Assembly (NCBI GenBank): GCA_013697265.1
Contig: JACCXE010000472.1
Location: forward strand, 1 to 8,995
Direction: 5' to 3'
Source: Actinomycetota bacterium
GTDB lineage: Bacteria; Actinomycetota; Acidimicrobiia; Acidimicrobiales; JACCXE01
DNA: 8,995 nt
The position numbers and the translations under genes are program-made. The notes beneath the pieces are model-generated. The model ran no database searches. It saw nothing but the letters and a program-made list of their open reading frames with translations, and was not told the origin of the DNA. Below are positions 1 to 5,528 of the stretch, in pieces (the first letter of the stretch is position 1; the number at the start of each line of letters is the position of its first letter).

Positions 1-1
1 C

Positions 2-301
2 ACCACCGACTTGCAATCGATTCTCGAAGACGCGCTGGCGTCGATCGGCGGCACCCAAGGTCTGGCCGCGTGGGTTGCTGAGAGCGCGGCCGAGGTCACC
101 GCCGTGCGCCAGGAGATTCGCAACGCCTTCGCGCGCATCGAGCGCGACATGTCGGTGTTACGCAGCCAGCAGCCGGTCGAACACGTGAAAGTGTCGCTAA
201 ACGACGATCAACTCACTTTCATCGTCGAAGCAGTGACCGAGTCCGTCGTGAGCGCGCTCACGGCCCAGCAACTCCGCCCCGCCAGCGGCCGCCGCCGATA
301 A
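2..301 (+). CDS. Hypothetical protein, C-terminal part (5' end outside window)
   Basis: The frame is open from the first bases of the window to a TAA at 299-301, so about 99 residues are visible and the true start may lie upstream. A TTG at position 11 is the only start-like codon near the edge and has no visible ribosome binding site context. The visible part looks helical. Its middle section is charged and could form a coiled coil (the VRQEIRNAFARIERDMSVLR stretch), followed by a segment rich in acidic residues, then a basic RRR end. There is no membrane segment and no motif I recognise. It ends 26 bp before the stop codon of the convergent gene that follows. Function unknown. Confidence 0.6.
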   Translation, partial: TTDLQSILEDALASIGGTQGLAAWVAESAAEVTAVRQEIRNAFARIERDMSVLRSQQPVEHVKVSLNDDQLTFIVEAVTESVVSALTAQQLRPASGRRR

Positions 302-327
302 TTTCGCACACCACTTGTTTCGGGGCG

Positions 328-897
328 CTAGCCGTCGAGCCAAACCGGAGCGTTGTCGAGCAAATGATTGCTCACCGCTAAGCAGCGGTCGAGCACGCCG
401 CAAAGCAACTCTTCACCAGCGAAAATTTTCGACAGCGAGATGTGCTGTTTGGCAACCACAGTGAGGCGGCGCTCGGCTGCGTCGGTAGCCGATGGGATCG
501 AGTCGATCGCCGAGACCTCGACGGGTAGCTCGATGCCCCCGACGCCGGCCAGATCGATCGCGAGCCGCAAGAGGTCGGGCCCGCGAGGCAGCGGGGGCAG
601 CGACCACGTGAACGTGAGGGCGAAGAAGAACTCGTCGGGCGGCTGTGCGTCCTCGTCGTTGTCGTCGAGGACCATCACCGCGTCTTCGAAGGCCAACATC
701 ACCCGCGGGTCGAGCTCGAGCGCGAGATGCAGGTCGAGTGGGCCACCGCATCCGGCCTCGGGGTGGAGTTCGACCTCCCACGCCTGACGTAGCGAGTACG
801 TCTCGACGAAATGCCGCTCGTCGTGCACGTGAAACCCGTGATCGACCGCGTGGTCTTTCAGTTCGGCCACAAATCCCGGTACGTCGATAACTGCCAC
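328..897 (-). CDS. Conserved-looking hypothetical protein, 189 aa
   Basis: I do not recognise the family. The start is the GTG at 897. The same frame stays open far upstream, but there it only mirrors the phosphatase gene on the other strand. The protein is soluble and acidic, with no signal peptide or membrane segment. It has a His-rich N-terminal part (HAVDHGFHVHDERHF, about residues 16-30), a low-complexity acidic patch (LDDNDEDAQPPDEF, about 77-90), and a C-terminal half with alternating hydrophobic residues that suggest beta strands, ending in WLDG. Codon choice is GC-rich like the neighbours. No clear ribosome binding site precedes 897, so translation could be leaderless. It is divergent from the phosphatase gene, with about 50 bp to hold both promoters. 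Coding status is likely; function unknown. Confidence 0.6.
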   Translation of the reverse strand: MAVIDVPGFVAELKDHAVDHGFHVHDERHFVETYSLRQAWEVELHPEAGCGGPLDLHLALELDPRVMLAFEDAVMVLDDNDEDAQPPDEFFFALTFTWSLPPLPRGPDLLRLAIDLAGVGGIELPVEVSAIDSIPSATDAAERRLTVVAKQHISLSKIFAGEELLCGVLDRCLAVSNHLLDNAPVWLDG

Positions 898-948
898 GCG
901 CGAACTGTAAACGGCCGGCGGGACAGTCTCGTTAGCGTGAGCCAAGAG

Positions 949-1692
949 ATGACCGACGACGACCTGCTCACGCTCCTGCACGAAGCCGCCGATGCCGTGT
1001 ATGCCTCGGTGGGCGAACTGGAGGACTGGGGCCTGGCCGGCACCCGCGCCGGCCAATACAAGTGTGACCTCGCCGCCGACGCCGCCGTGCTCGCGGTGCT
1101 CGACCGGGCGCCAGTCGGCATCCTGAGCGAGGAGAGCGGCCTCGCCCATCCCGATCGCGGGGTCGTCGTGGTGGTCGACCCCATCGACGGCTCGACCAAC
1201 GCCGCCGCAGGCCTGCCCTGGTTCGCCACGTCGCTGTGCGCGGTGGATAAGGACGGGCCTCGGGTGGCCGTGGTCGTAAATCAGGCTGTGGGCACCCGCT
1301 ACGCGGCCACCCGGGGTGGGGGGGCAACCAGGGACGGGCGGCGCCTTTCGGCGCCGACCAAGACCGACCTGGCCGACGCCTTCGTCGGCGTGTCGGGGCT
1401 GCCGCCCCGCTGGCTTGGGTGGCGCCAGTTCCGGGCCCTCGGCGCCGCGGCCCTCGACATGTGCGCGGTGGCCAGCGGCACCCTCGACGCGTTCCTCGAC
1501 TGCACGCCGAAGCCGGCTCACGGGCCTTGGGACTACCTCGGCGCCATGCTCGTGTGCCAAGAGGCCGGTGCCGTGGTCGCGGACCGCTACGGCGAGGAAC
1601 TCGTCGTGCTCGAGCACGGCGCCCGGCGAGCACCTATCGCGGCGGCCACGCAAGAGCTGCTCGAGAAATGCATGAAAAGCCTGAATAATTGA
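949..1692 (+). CDS. Inositol monophosphatase family protein
   Basis: This is a Mg2+-dependent sugar-phosphate hydrolase of the IMPase/FBPase/HisN superfamily, probably cytosolic. With the ATG at 949 the product is 247 aa, the usual family length. The metal-site signatures are all present: K38-C-D40, S60-E61-E62, the DPIDGSTN motif at residues 77-84 (Asp77, Asp80 as ligands) and GPWDYLGA at 192-199 with Asp195. The substrate cannot be read from sequence: inositol-1-phosphate, histidinol phosphate, PAP or fructose bisphosphate are all possible. An in-frame GTG at 937 would add four residues. Neither start has a convincing ribosome binding site, and starts further upstream would run into the divergent gene. 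A run of seven G lies inside the gene (1318-1324) and the frame is intact. Two hairpins follow the TGA. Confidence 0.9.
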   Translation: MTDDDLLTLLHEAADAVYASVGELEDWGLAGTRAGQYKCDLAADAAVLAVLDRAPVGILSEESGLAHPDRGVVVVVDPIDGSTNAAAGLPWFATSLCAVDKDGPRVAVVVNQAVGTRYAATRGGGATRDGRRLSAPTKTDLADAFVGVSGLPPRWLGWRQFRALGAAALDMCAVASGTLDAFLDCTPKPAHGPWDYLGAMLVCQEAGAVVADRYGEELVVLEHGARRAPIAAATQELLEKCMKSLNN

Positions 1693-1695
1693 TTG

Positions 1696-1713
1696 ACGCG
1701 GATTCATCCGCGT
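1696..1713 (+). terminator. Hairpin just after the phosphatase stop codon
   Basis: A perfect 8-bp inverted repeat (ACGCGGAT / ATCCGCGT) with a 2-nt centre (effectively 7 bp with a 4-nt loop) begins three bases after the TGA of the phosphatase gene. There is no T-run after it, so it would be a tail-less terminator or a 3'-end stabiliser. The position right after a stop codon is the main support. Confidence 0.45.
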
Positions 1714-1725
1714 GGTTGAGTCGCA

Positions 1726-1746
1726 GGACCCCGCTTTTTGGGGTCC
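1726..1746. other. Second hairpin, GGACCCC stem with T-rich loop
   Basis: The arms GGACCCC (1726-1732) and GGGGTCC (1740-1746) are perfect complements around a GCTTTTT loop. It may act with the hairpin at 1696-1713 to end phosphatase transcription, or may lie at the promoter or 5' end of the whiB leader. The sequence does not decide between these. I see no convincing -35/-10 pair here; TAAATC at 1759-1764 is only a weak -10 candidate. Confidence 0.4.
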
Positions 1747-1787
1747 GCCGCGCTCGCCTAAATCCAACCATCACGAGGAAGTCCGCA

Positions 1788-1964
1788 ATGTTGCTTACGA
1801 CGCTCTGCGCTAACGCACCGGCCATTCACGCCGCTGCCTATGCGCGCCCGCGCGTCCAGGCACACGTGGTCTTCACGTTTGCAATGCCGTCCACCGGATC
1901 GCTCCTTAACACGGGCAATTCCAAGGATGGTGCCGGCCTCAGAGGAGTCCGAAGTTCTGGGTAA
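1788..1964 (+). CDS. Leader ORF (58 codons) upstream of whiB
   Basis: This short frame starts at ATG 1788 behind a good ribosome binding site, GAGGAAG at 1775-1781, with 6 nt spacing. It ends at TAA 1962-1964, 110 bases before the whiB start. The product would be 58 residues, begins MLLTTLCANAPAI, has no motif I recognise and looks unlike a folded protein. The last dozen codons include AGA, CGA, AGT and TCT, which are uncommon in a genome this GC-rich. The stop codon falls in the apical loop of the hairpin at 1935-1997, and the last codons form its 5' arm, so translation to the stop would break that hairpin. I infer a regulatory upstream ORF whose translation, more than its peptide, matters. 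A second in-frame ATG at 1884 lacks a binding site. Confidence 0.6.
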   Translation: MLLTTLCANAPAIHAAAYARPRVQAHVVFTFAMPSTGSLLNTGNSKDGAGLRGVRSSG

Positions 1965-1997
1965 CCAACCCAAATCTTCGCAAGACCCTCAGAGGCC
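1935..1997 (+). promoter_or_regulatory. Predicted antiterminator hairpin in the whiB leader
   Basis: The segment 1935-1954 pairs with 1976-1997. GGCCTCAGAGG (1935-1945) pairs with CCTCAGAGGCC (1987-1997) with one A-A mismatch, GTC (1947-1949) with GAC (1984-1986), and CGAAG (1950-1954) with CTTCG (1976-1980). That gives 18 base pairs with bulges of one and three bases. Inside it, TGGGT (1958-1962) pairs with ACCCA (1968-1972) around a 5-nt loop. The 3' arm uses bases 1991-1997, which are also the foot of the terminator stem, so the two structures exclude each other. The leader ORF stop codon (1962-1964) lies at the loop. The pairing arises from two copies of CCTCAGAGG (1937-1945 and 1987-1995), each nearly self-complementary, so a protein-binding repeat is an alternative reading. 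Confidence 0.6.
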
Positions 1998-2027
1998 ACC
2001 GGGAAATCCCGGTGGTCTCTTTGTTTT
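1991..2027 (+). terminator. Strong intrinsic terminator (attenuator) before whiB
   Basis: A 13-bp stem (1991-2003 with 2008-2020, one G-U pair, otherwise perfect, mostly GC) closes a 4-nt AAAT loop and is followed at once by TTGTTTT (2021-2027). This is a textbook Rho-independent terminator, which is less common in GC-rich actinobacteria. It sits 47 bases before the whiB ATG and after the leader ORF, so it would stop transcripts before whiB unless the hairpin at 1935-1997 forms first. It could also simply terminate a small upstream transcript if whiB has its own promoter in 2028-2060, but I see none there. Confidence 0.85.
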
Positions 2028-2074
2028 CCAGACCGCAGGTTCCAAGTTCCAAAAAGCAACGGGGGAGTACAACG

Positions 2075-2392
2075 ATGTACGCAGAAACAACCGAAAACTG
2101 GATCACAACCGACGACCGTGAGACCGGCCTCGTGCCGTCCGTGGCTAAGTGCCAGGACGGCTCGGCAACGATGGTTGGACTGTTCTTCTCTGAGCAGCTC
2201 GACGACATCGCCCGGGCCAAGGCGATCTGCAACACCTGTGCACTTGCCGAGTCGTGCCTCGACGGGGCACTCGCTCGCCGGGAGCCATGGGGTGTGTGGG
2301 GCGGCCAGCTGTTCTTCAACGGAAAGGTCCTCGCATTCAAACGGAAGCGAGGCCGACCTCGTAAGGACGAAGTGATCCCGTTAACCGCATAA
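2075..2392 (+). CDS. whiB: WhiB-family iron-sulfur transcription regulator, WhiB7-like
   Basis: WhiB proteins are small actinobacterial regulators that carry a [4Fe-4S] cluster and act on RNA polymerase through the domain 4 of the primary sigma factor. This 105-aa product has the four cluster cysteines Cys26, Cys52, Cys55 and Cys61 (C-X25-C-X2-C-X5-C), the EPWGVWGG turn at 70-77 and a basic tail with an AT-hook, KRKRGRPRK (89-97). The AT-hook after the turn is the hallmark of WhiB7, the intrinsic antibiotic-resistance activator, though other WhiB proteins in deep-branching actinobacteria carry similar tails. The start at ATG 2075 is fixed by GGGGGAG at 2061-2067. The long leader with an upstream ORF and terminator also fits whiB7. 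WhiB family is near certain; the WhiB7 orthology is inference. Confidence 0.93.
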   Translation: MYAETTENWITTDDRETGLVPSVAKCQDGSATMVGLFFSEQLDDIARAKAICNTCALAESCLDGALARREPWGVWGGQLFFNGKVLAFKRKRGRPRKDEVIPLTA

Positions 2393-2393
2393 G

Positions 2394-2485
2394 AGCGTGG
2401 TGTGGTCCACGTCTATGCCAGCTTTCGAGCGAAAGGAAAGCGCTTTCGCTCAGACGCTGGCATACGACATGGACCACACCACGCT
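2394..2485. terminator. 92-bp imperfect palindrome between convergent whiB and sigma genes
   Basis: The outer arms are a perfect 16-bp complement, AGCGTGGTGTGGTCCA (2394-2409) with 2470-2485. Next come GTC with GAC (2411-2413, 2466-2468), TATGCCAGC with GCTGGCATA (2414-2422, 2456-2464), a small internal loop, then GAGCGAAAG with CTTTCGCTC (2427-2435, 2443-2451) around a 7-nt loop. About 37 base pairs are possible. It fills the gap between the two stop codons, so a bidirectional terminator is the natural role. On the (+) side it is followed by a loose T-rich stretch, TTGCGTTTGCTTT. It is far longer than a normal terminator, so a small palindromic element or a structured RNA is also possible. 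Confidence 0.7.
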
Positions 2486-2500
2486 TTGCGTTTGCTTTGG

Positions 2501-3463
2501 CTAGCCGGCTTTGCGAGCCCGAGCGTCTGCAAGTGCCTGTAGTTGACGCAAATTGGAAGGAGTCGCAGGATGACGCAACTTCGTCATCGCCTTCGCCTCG
2601 ATCTGACGAATCCGTTCACGGGTGACCCTGAACCGATCGCCGAGTTCTTCGAGCGTCTTGGGTTCATCGCCATCAAGTCCGAACCGAAGCATGAGGACAT
2701 CGCGCTCGCGCTGGTGGAGCGTGGCGAGAGCAATGTGGAGGTGCACCCGGTCGTCGTCGAGCTCCGCTTCGACGAAACCACGGTCTGAGTCGGGGTCGGC
2801 GACCGTGTCGAGCAGCTCACGGTCTTCGTCTTGGGCCAGCGACAGCGACAGCGGGTCCGGCGTGATGCGCTCGGCCGCCGTCACTTGCAGCTCCGTCATA
2901 CCCGTGGCCTCGGCTAGCTGAGCGCGCGTCGGTTCTTTGCCGCTGCCCTCGCGCAACGCGTTGCGGGCCCGTTCGACGGCCGCCGCGGCGTCACCGACGC
3001 GCGTCGGCACCCGGATGGTGCGACCCTTCTCCGCGATCGCGCGGCCGATGGCCTGGCGGATCCACCACGTGGCGTAGGTCGAGAACTTGTAGCCGCGCTG
3101 GTGGTCGAACTTCTCGACGGCCCGGATGAGCCCGAGGTTGCCTTCCTGGACGAGGTCGAGCAGCGGCATCCCGGCGCGCTGGTAGCGCTTGGCGATGTTC
3201 ACCACAAGCCGCAGGTTCGACACGATGAAGGCTTGCTTGGCGTCGTCGCCGGCCCGCATCGCGTTGCGCAAACGGCGCTTCTCGGCGGCCGACATGCTGG
3301 CCACGTCGCTCGGATGTGTAAGGGCCGCGGCGGCGAGTTGGCCGGCGGCTATCAGCGTGGCGAGGCGGACCTCGTCGTCGCCGGTGAGCAGTTGGTGCAC
3401 GGCGATCTCACGCAGGTACCGACCGATCAGGTCGTCCGCCGCGTCACCGTCCCCTCGTGCCAC
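2501..3463 (-). CDS. RNA polymerase sigma-70 factor, group 1/2 type (SigA/SigB-like)
   Basis: This 320-aa sigma factor has region 1.2 (about 11-42, with the LIGRYLREI helix), region 2 (77-147, including [16 protein letters not shown] and the promoter-melting and -10-reading segment [19 protein letters not shown] at 125-143), region 3 (about 148-225) and region 4 ([20 protein letters not shown], 270-289, the -35-reading helix-turn-helix). Region 1.1 and the long acidic N-terminus of a primary sigma are absent, which favours a group 2 alternative sigma. Region 2.4 is close to primary sigmas, so it should read similar promoters. The start is GTG 3463 with GGGGAG at 3475-3470 and 6 nt spacing. 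The ATG at 3469 abuts that site, and longer versions would overlap the tRNA gene. It ends convergent to whiB. Confidence 0.92.
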   Translation of the reverse strand: MARGDGDAADDLIGRYLREIAVHQLLTGDDEVRLATLIAAGQLAAAALTHPSDVASMSAAEKRRLRNAMRAGDDAKQAFIVSNLRLVVNIAKRYQRAGMPLLDLVQEGNLGLIRAVEKFDHQRGYKFSTYATWWIRQAIGRAIAEKGRTIRVPTRVGDAAAAVERARNALREGSGKEPTRAQLAEATGMTELQVTAAERITPDPLSLSLAQDEDRELLDTVADPDSDRGFVEAELDDDRVHLHIALATLHQRERDVLMLRFGLDGDEPKTLEELGDRFRVTRERIRQIEAKAMTKLRHPATPSNLRQLQALADARARKAG

Positions 3464-3547
3464 TCGCATCTCCCCGGTCAGACCTGCTTGTGGATGACCA
3501 CGGTACCGGTGGGTCCTGCCGGAAACGGGGATGCGCGGGGTTGTCGG

Positions 3548-3553
3548 TATCCT
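3548..3553 (+). promoter_or_regulatory. Candidate -10 box for tRNA-Val
   Basis: TATCCT lies 10 bases before the first base of the mature tRNA, a common spacing for a tRNA promoter. No matching -35 is evident 16-18 bases upstream, so this is tentative. The 100-bp gap 3464-3563 must also contain the promoter of the divergent sigma gene. Confidence 0.25.
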
Positions 3554-3563
3554 GCTCTGCGCC

Positions 3564-3637
3564 GGGCGCATAGCTCAGTTGGCTAGAGCGCTGCCCTTAC
3601 AAGGCAGATGTCGGGGGTTCGAGTCCCTCTGCGCCCA
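3564..3637 (+). tRNA. tRNA-Val (anticodon TAC)
   Basis: A complete cloverleaf is visible: acceptor GGGCGCA with TGCGCCC (3564-3570, 3630-3636), D stem GCTC/GAGC, anticodon stem CTGCC/GGCAG around the loop CTTACAA, a 5-nt variable region, and a T arm GGGGG-TTCGAGT-CCCTC. The anticodon TAC reads GUA valine codons. The discriminator is A3637, followed by CA rather than an encoded CCA, so the CCA end must be added by nucleotidyltransferase. The ATG of the next gene begins two bases after the discriminator, which suggests a shared transcript. Confidence 0.97.
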
Positions 3638-3639
3638 CA

Positions 3640-3999
3640 ATGAAACCGCTTGGCGTGCACCACGTTTCGATCAACGTTGACCATGTCGACGTGGCAATGC
3701 GTTTTTACACCGACGTCCTCGGCTTCACCCAGCGCGACGACCGGCCGGACTTCGGGTTCCCTGGTGCCTGGCTGAACGCCGGGGGCCAGCAGCTGCACCT
3801 GATCGGCGGGGCGGTGCCCAAAGGCGAGGGTCAACACTTCGCCGTGTGGGTCGCCGATCTCGATGGCGTTATCGCCGAGTTACGCGGGCGCGGCATCGAG
3901 GTGAGCGACGCATCGCCGGTGGGGTCGGGCCGCCAGGCGTTCCTGGCCGACCCGGCGGGCAACCTCGTGGAGCTTCACGAGGCTCAGGGCAACACCTGA
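3640..3999 (+). CDS. VOC superfamily protein (glyoxalase / bleomycin-resistance fold)
   Basis: The 119-aa product is a single vicinal-oxygen-chelate unit of two beta-alpha-beta-beta-beta modules: GVHHVSINVDHVDVAMRFY (5-23) with VLGF, then QHFAVWVADLDGVIAEL (65-81) and the closing FLADPAGNLVELHE (101-114). His8, His66 and Glu111 sit where these enzymes bind a metal, and His53 is also near. The spacing resembles that of FosA-type and glyoxalase-type enzymes, but substrate is not predictable and dioxygenase, isomerase, thiol transferase or drug-binding roles are all possible. The family homology starts at residue 1, so ATG 3640 is the right start. It lies directly at the 3' end of tRNA-Val with no room for a ribosome binding site outside the tRNA. 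Confidence 0.88.
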   Translation: MKPLGVHHVSINVDHVDVAMRFYTDVLGFTQRDDRPDFGFPGAWLNAGGQQLHLIGGAVPKGEGQHFAVWVADLDGVIAELRGRGIEVSDASPVGSGRQAFLADPAGNLVELHEAQGNT

Positions 4000-4039
4000 G
4001 GCAGTTCGGGGTGATCCCGGGGCGCCCGCCTGGTCAAGA

Positions 4040-4328
4040 TCGCCAAAAGAGTCCCACAGCATCCAGGGGCCGACGACGAGCGCGGCCGCTGTCGCGGCCT
4101 GCGCGATCCAGCCGATATAGCGCCGGGCCACCGTGCCCCTCGTCCACAGCGGGCCCAGGGCGCCGATCGCGACGAAGGGCACCACGACGATCGCGGTCGA
4201 GTCGATCAGGCAGGCTCCGGCCACGAGTACGCCGACTCCGATCGCAGTGCGCGCCTCATATCCCCGTTGCCATGTGAGCGCGACCAGCGCCAACGCCGCT
4301 GCGAGAAGCACCACCACGGTGCGGTTTT
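4040..4328 (-). pseudogene. Remnant of a polytopic membrane protein, possibly GT39-like glycosyltransferase
   Basis: Between the VOC and DUF1501 genes, the minus strand reads as three membrane segments in one open frame: VVVLLAAALALVALTW (about 4317-4270), then a long hydrophobic stretch IGVGVLVAGACLIDSTAIVV continuing into PFVAIGALG, a basic loop, and AATAAALVVGPWMLW. The order, basic loop and closing PW resemble the middle of GT39/mannosyltransferase-type membrane glycosyltransferases. The piece lacks the N-terminal catalytic loop and the C-terminal part. It has no ribosome binding site, the frame begins only 11 bases after the DUF1501 stop, and its downstream end runs antisense into the VOC gene. 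I read it as a truncated relic. A genuine small membrane protein starting at GTG 4317 is the alternative. The boundaries are approximate. Confidence 0.5.
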
Positions 4329-5528
4329 CTAGCGGAAGAAGGGGATTGTGGGGAATGTGGCGCCGAGAATCGCCGCCGGGTTCGTGCGCAGCCACTTGTC
4401 CAGCACCGTGGCGTACACGCCGCGTAGATCGATGCGGGTCGGCAGGTTGCCACCGTTGAGCTGGCTCAGGTCGAGATCGGGCCCGTACATGCCGCCGGCG
4501 ATGGGCGAACCGAGCGCGAACACCGACGTCGCCTCACCGTGGTCGGTGCCGCCCGACTTGTTTTCGTAGACGCGTCGTCCGAATTCAGACACCACGAGCA
4601 CGACGGACTGATCGCGTACGCCCAGCTTCGAGGCGGTCGAAAAGAAGTTCTTGATCGTGTCGTTCAACTTGGTGATCGCTGACGCATGGCGGCCGCGTTC
4701 GCTGCTGTGCGTGTCGAACCCAGCGAGGCTGATGAAGCCGATCTCGGTGCCTAGACCTGCAGCGAAGAGCTGCGCGGCGTTGTCGGCCAACGTCGGGGCG
4801 CGACCGTTGATCGTCGCGTTGCCGATCTTGGATAGGGGGTCGTGTGCCGCCAAGAGGTCTTGGTGACCGCGTGCGATCGCCTCGAGCATCGAGCCACTCG
4901 GGGCTGGCGCCGACGCGAACCGACTGAGGGCAACGCGACGAGCGTCGACGTCGGGCACCTTTACGTCGTTGAACGCGAACCGCTCGATCGACGTGAGCGA
5001 CAACGAGTTGGCCCGATCGCCCATCAGCGACAAGGGCAGCGAGTCGCCGAAGGCGGCGGCCCGCACTGACCCCACGCCGGTTGTCGCATCGAGGTAGCGA
5101 CCCAACCATCCGCTGTTGTAGCGGTCTTCCGGGTTGCCGGACTCCCATTTGCGAGTAGCGACCGAGTGCGAAAAATCCTTGGTCAACGTGCCGACTTGTT
5201 GGACCACCGCGAGCTGGCCGGCGCGCCAAAAGTCGACGAACGAGGTCAGTCGATTGTTGACGCCGTAGCCGTTGCCCATCGGGGACATGTCGCCGTCGCG
5301 CAAGCCAACGTTGGGCCGCAGCTTGAGCAGCGCCGCGTTACCCATCGGTGCGACCGTTTGCAACGGATCGTTGCCACCGCGCAGGAATACGACCAGCAGG
5401 TGCCGCGGCGCGTTCACGGGAGTCGAGCCCGCCGCCAAGACCGGTTCTGCGAAGCGGACCCACACCGGCGCGGTGGCTCCGATCGCCATGCCGCGTAGTA
5501 CCGAACGCCGAGTAATTGGCGTATTCAT
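4329..5528 (-). CDS. DUF1501 family protein with Tat signal
   Basis: This is a 399-aa member of the DUF1501 family, related to the alkaline-phosphatase/sulfatase fold, whose biochemical role is not established. The N-terminus is a twin-arginine signal: T6-R7-R8-S-V-L-R, then a hydrophobic stretch, with likely cleavage near residue 32 (AEPVLA). Family motifs follow: LRGGNDPLQT (49-58), FDTHSSERGRH (271-281), VVSEFGRRV (about 312-320), GGTDHGEATSVFALG (about 326-340) and the terminal DLRGVYATVLDKWL. Asp272, His274, Asp329 and His330 are plausible metal ligands. The start ATG 5528 overlaps the stop of the upstream DUF1800 gene as ATGA, and no ribosome binding site precedes it, so its translation probably depends on DUF1800. 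The protein is expected outside the membrane, folded before export. Confidence 0.92.
   Translation of the reverse strand: MNTPITRRSVLRGMAIGATAPVWVRFAEPVLAAGSTPVNAPRHLLVVFLRGGNDPLQTVAPMGNAALLKLRPNVGLRDGDMSPMGNGYGVNNRLTSFVDFWRAGQLAVVQQVGTLTKDFSHSVATRKWESGNPEDRYNSGWLGRYLDATTGVGSVRAAAFGDSLPLSLMGDRANSLSLTSIERFAFNDVKVPDVDARRVALSRFASAPAPSGSMLEAIARGHQDLLAAHDPLSKIGNATINGRAPTLADNAAQLFAAGLGTEIGFISLAGFDTHSSERGRHASAITKLNDTIKNFFSTASKLGVRDQSVVLVVSEFGRRVYENKSGGTDHGEATSVFALGSPIAGGMYGPDLDLSQLNGGNLPTRIDLRGVYATVLDKWLRTNPAAILGATFPTIPFFR

Noticed and set aside
1318..1324. Run of seven G inside the phosphatase gene as a phase-variation site
   Set aside because: The frame is intact, the run is short for slippage, and such runs are expected by chance in very GC-rich coding DNA.
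898..1767. Upstream extension of the minus-strand frame that ends at 328 (would give 479 aa)
   Set aside because: It runs antisense through the whole phosphatase gene, which has unmistakable IMPase motifs. The composition is that of a mirror frame (Arg/Gly/Pro/His-rich); only 328-897 looks like a real protein.
1773..1790. Resemblance to an RNase P RNA or tmRNA segment (CGAGGAAGTCCGC)
   Set aside because: Only the short GAGGAAGTCC stretch is similar. The other conserved RNase P blocks and the tRNA-like ends of tmRNA are absent. It reads better as a ribosome binding site.
1840..2121. A 93-aa (+) frame across the whiB leader and into whiB
   Set aside because: No ribosome binding site, basic low-quality composition, and it overlaps the start of whiB in another frame. 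The better supported leader frame is 1788-1964.
2543..2788. Plus-strand frame with a start inside the sigma gene
   Set aside because: It is antisense to sigma region 4, a strongly conserved coding region, and has no similarity or context of its own.
3464..3571. N-terminal extension of the sigma factor to position 3571
   Set aside because: It would overlap the tRNA gene. The GGGGAG ribosome site fits the GTG at 3463, and the sequence before region 1.2 does not look like sigma region 1.1.
3583..3837. Minus-strand frame overlapping tRNA-Val and the VOC gene
   Set aside because: Antisense to two well supported features and without a ribosome site. The stretch that resembles annotated 'RGTRTPDICLVR' peptides is a known artefact of translating tRNA genes.
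3640..3999. Calling the VOC protein FosA (fosfomycin resistance)
   Set aside because: The His/His/Glu positions are similar, but these ligands are shared by many VOC enzymes and no FosA-specific motif was recognised.
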